Source: Aminicella lysinilytica (GTDB lineage: Bacteria; Bacillota; Clostridia; Peptostreptococcales; Anaerovoracaceae). From it: DNA of 64,000 nucleotides. Location of the stretch: NCBI RefSeq assembly GCF_004362975.1, contig NZ_SNXO01000005.1:1-64000 (forward strand), given 5' to 3'. The position numbers were made by a program, and so were the translations under genes. The notes below the pieces were generated by a model, which saw nothing but the letters and a program-made list of their open reading frames with translations, had not been told where the DNA came from and searched no databases. This document shows positions 63,302 through 64,000 of this stretch, piece by piece (position 1 is the stretch's first letter; the number at the start of each line of letters is the position of its first letter).

Positions 63302-63897
63302 TGAGCGCTATTTTTAAGCTTACCTATGGCCTCTTTGTACTGACGGCCAGGGACGGGAACAAGGACAACGGTTGCGTCGTGAACACTGCTCTGCAGGTCA
63401 CAGCTAATCCTCCGCAGGTTTCCGTGTGCGTGAACAAAGCAAACTATACTCATGACATGATCATGAAGAGCGGCGAGTTCAACGTGTCTATTTTGTCACA
63501 GGAGGCACCGTTCTCGGTGTTCCAGCGTTTCGGCATGCAGTGCGGTCGCGACGTTGACAAGTTCGACGGCTTTGACGAGATGGAAAGGTCGGCTAACGGT
63601 CTGTACTATCTGACCAGGTCGGCTAACGCCATGCTTTCGATCAAAGTGAACAAAACAGTTGATGTAGGCACTCATACTATGTTCATAGGTGAGGTGGCTG
63701 ACGAGAAGGAACTGTCTGACGTGCCTTCTGTTTCATACCAGTACTACTTCGACCACATCAAACCGAAACCTGAAACTAAGAAGAAGGGCTTCGTCTGCAA
63801 GATCTGCGGTTATGTTTATGAAGGCGACGAATTACCGCCTGATTTCATCTGCCCGATCTGCAAGCACGGCGTAGAAGCCTTCGAACCAATCAAATAG
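63301..63897 (+). CDS. Flavin reductase-like protein with C-terminal rubredoxin domain (high-molecular-weight rubredoxin type)
   Basis: This 198-residue protein has a flavin reductase-like split-barrel domain binding FMN (about 1-155; GCVVNTALQVTANPPQVSV and GEFNVSILSQEAPFSVFQRF). A rubredoxin domain follows at the end (about 162-198) with FVCKICGYVYEGD and FICPICKHGVEAF. It resembles the Hrb (high-molecular-weight rubredoxin) of Moorella thermoacetica, which carries electrons to flavodiiron proteins that remove O2 or NO. No flavodiiron gene is in the window; it may follow. Confidence 0.93.
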   Translation: MSAIFKLTYGLFVLTARDGNKDNGCVVNTALQVTANPPQVSVCVNKANYTHDMIMKSGEFNVSILSQEAPFSVFQRFGMQCGRDVDKFDGFDEMERSANGLYYLTRSANAMLSIKVNKTVDVGTHTMFIGEVADEKELSDVPSVSYQYYFDHIKPKPETKKKGFVCKICGYVYEGDELPPDFICPICKHGVEAFEPIK

Positions 63898-63910
63898 TAT
63901 CAAATACAAA

Positions 63911-63940
63911 ACGCGGGCCCGTCGGACCCGCGTTTAATTT
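63911..63940 (+). terminator. Terminator after the rubredoxin-flavoprotein genes
   Basis: AACGCGGG pairs with CCCGCGTT and is followed by TAATTTT. It closes the operon at the window's right edge. Confidence 0.85.
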
Positions 63941-64000
63941 TGCATATTATCAGTGCACAGAATTTGCCATTGAGACAAGGGTAGAATACTTAGCTATTCC

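Overview
The window is a stretch of chromosome around the replication origin of an anaerobic, low- to mid-GC, Gram-positive bacterium. The gene content suggests class Clostridia, perhaps an amino-acid fermenter related to the Peptostreptococcales/Anaerovoracaceae. The reasons are the complete core of the Stickland-type ornithine oxidation pathway, a sigma-54 activator, an eight-gene F-type ATPase operon with an AtpI-like leader gene, high-molecular-weight-rubredoxin-type redox genes, and the Firmicutes origin order (gyrA-gyrB-recF-dnaN-dnaA diverging from rpmH-rnpA-yidD-yidC-jag-mnmE-mnmG-rsmG-parA-parB). The taxonomic placement is inference; no rRNA gene is present and no tRNA gene was recognised.

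Left arm (1-33757, mostly minus strand, so mostly co-directional with replication away from the origin). Positions 44-7853 hold ord, ortA, ortB, oraS, oraE, a MutL/GlmL-like reactivase gene and a broken ornithine racemase gene. Together they would convert D-ornithine to alanine and acetyl-CoA. A near-consensus -24/-12 promoter lies upstream of ord, and a sigma-54 activator gene lies upstream of that. Next come an ArsR-like regulator, the atpIBEFHAGDC operon (10092-16756; the c-subunit residues fit Na+ coupling and the epsilon subunit is short), rlmH, a YycJ/WalJ-type hydrolase, RNase H, a LysR regulator with an NhaC-type antiporter, a PiT phosphate transporter with a DUF47/PhoU-like partner, a sigma-B/F-like factor with an RsbW-like anti-sigma factor, and gyrA-gyrB-recF-dnaN-dnaA.

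Origin. DnaA-box-like sequences lie on both sides of dnaA. The dnaA-dnaN gap carries two adjacent boxes, a short GC-rich block and six perfect TAG triplets, which is the layout of the DnaA-trio unwinding element. An unusual PTS-EIIC-like membrane protein gene sits between dnaA and rpmH.

Right arm (33995-64000, mostly plus strand). The conserved rpmH-to-parB block carries a perfect parS site before parA and a one-mismatch copy after parB. It is followed by a SprT-like gene, a GdpP-like c-di-AMP phosphodiesterase without its usual membrane anchor, rplI, dnaB, a DUF1858 gene, and a DnaD-like protein fused to the N-terminal helicase-binding part of a DnaC/DnaI loader but lacking the AAA+ ATPase. 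Then come an M23 peptidase, divIC, rnmV, rsmA and an LTA-synthase-like gene, followed by mixed accessory genes (GNAT, PAS-GGDEF, ridA, aroB, SanA-like, CmpB-like). A 0.5-kb non-coding element with imperfect terminal inverted repeats follows, then thioredoxin and plsC, and finally ybjQ-pap2-pucR and rubredoxin-flavoredoxin genes.

The strongest leads for new biology are the ATPase-less DnaD-DnaC(N) fusion, the soluble GdpP, the regular DnaA-trio array, the sigma-54-controlled ornithine cluster with its disrupted racemase, and the MITE-like element at 59109-59621.
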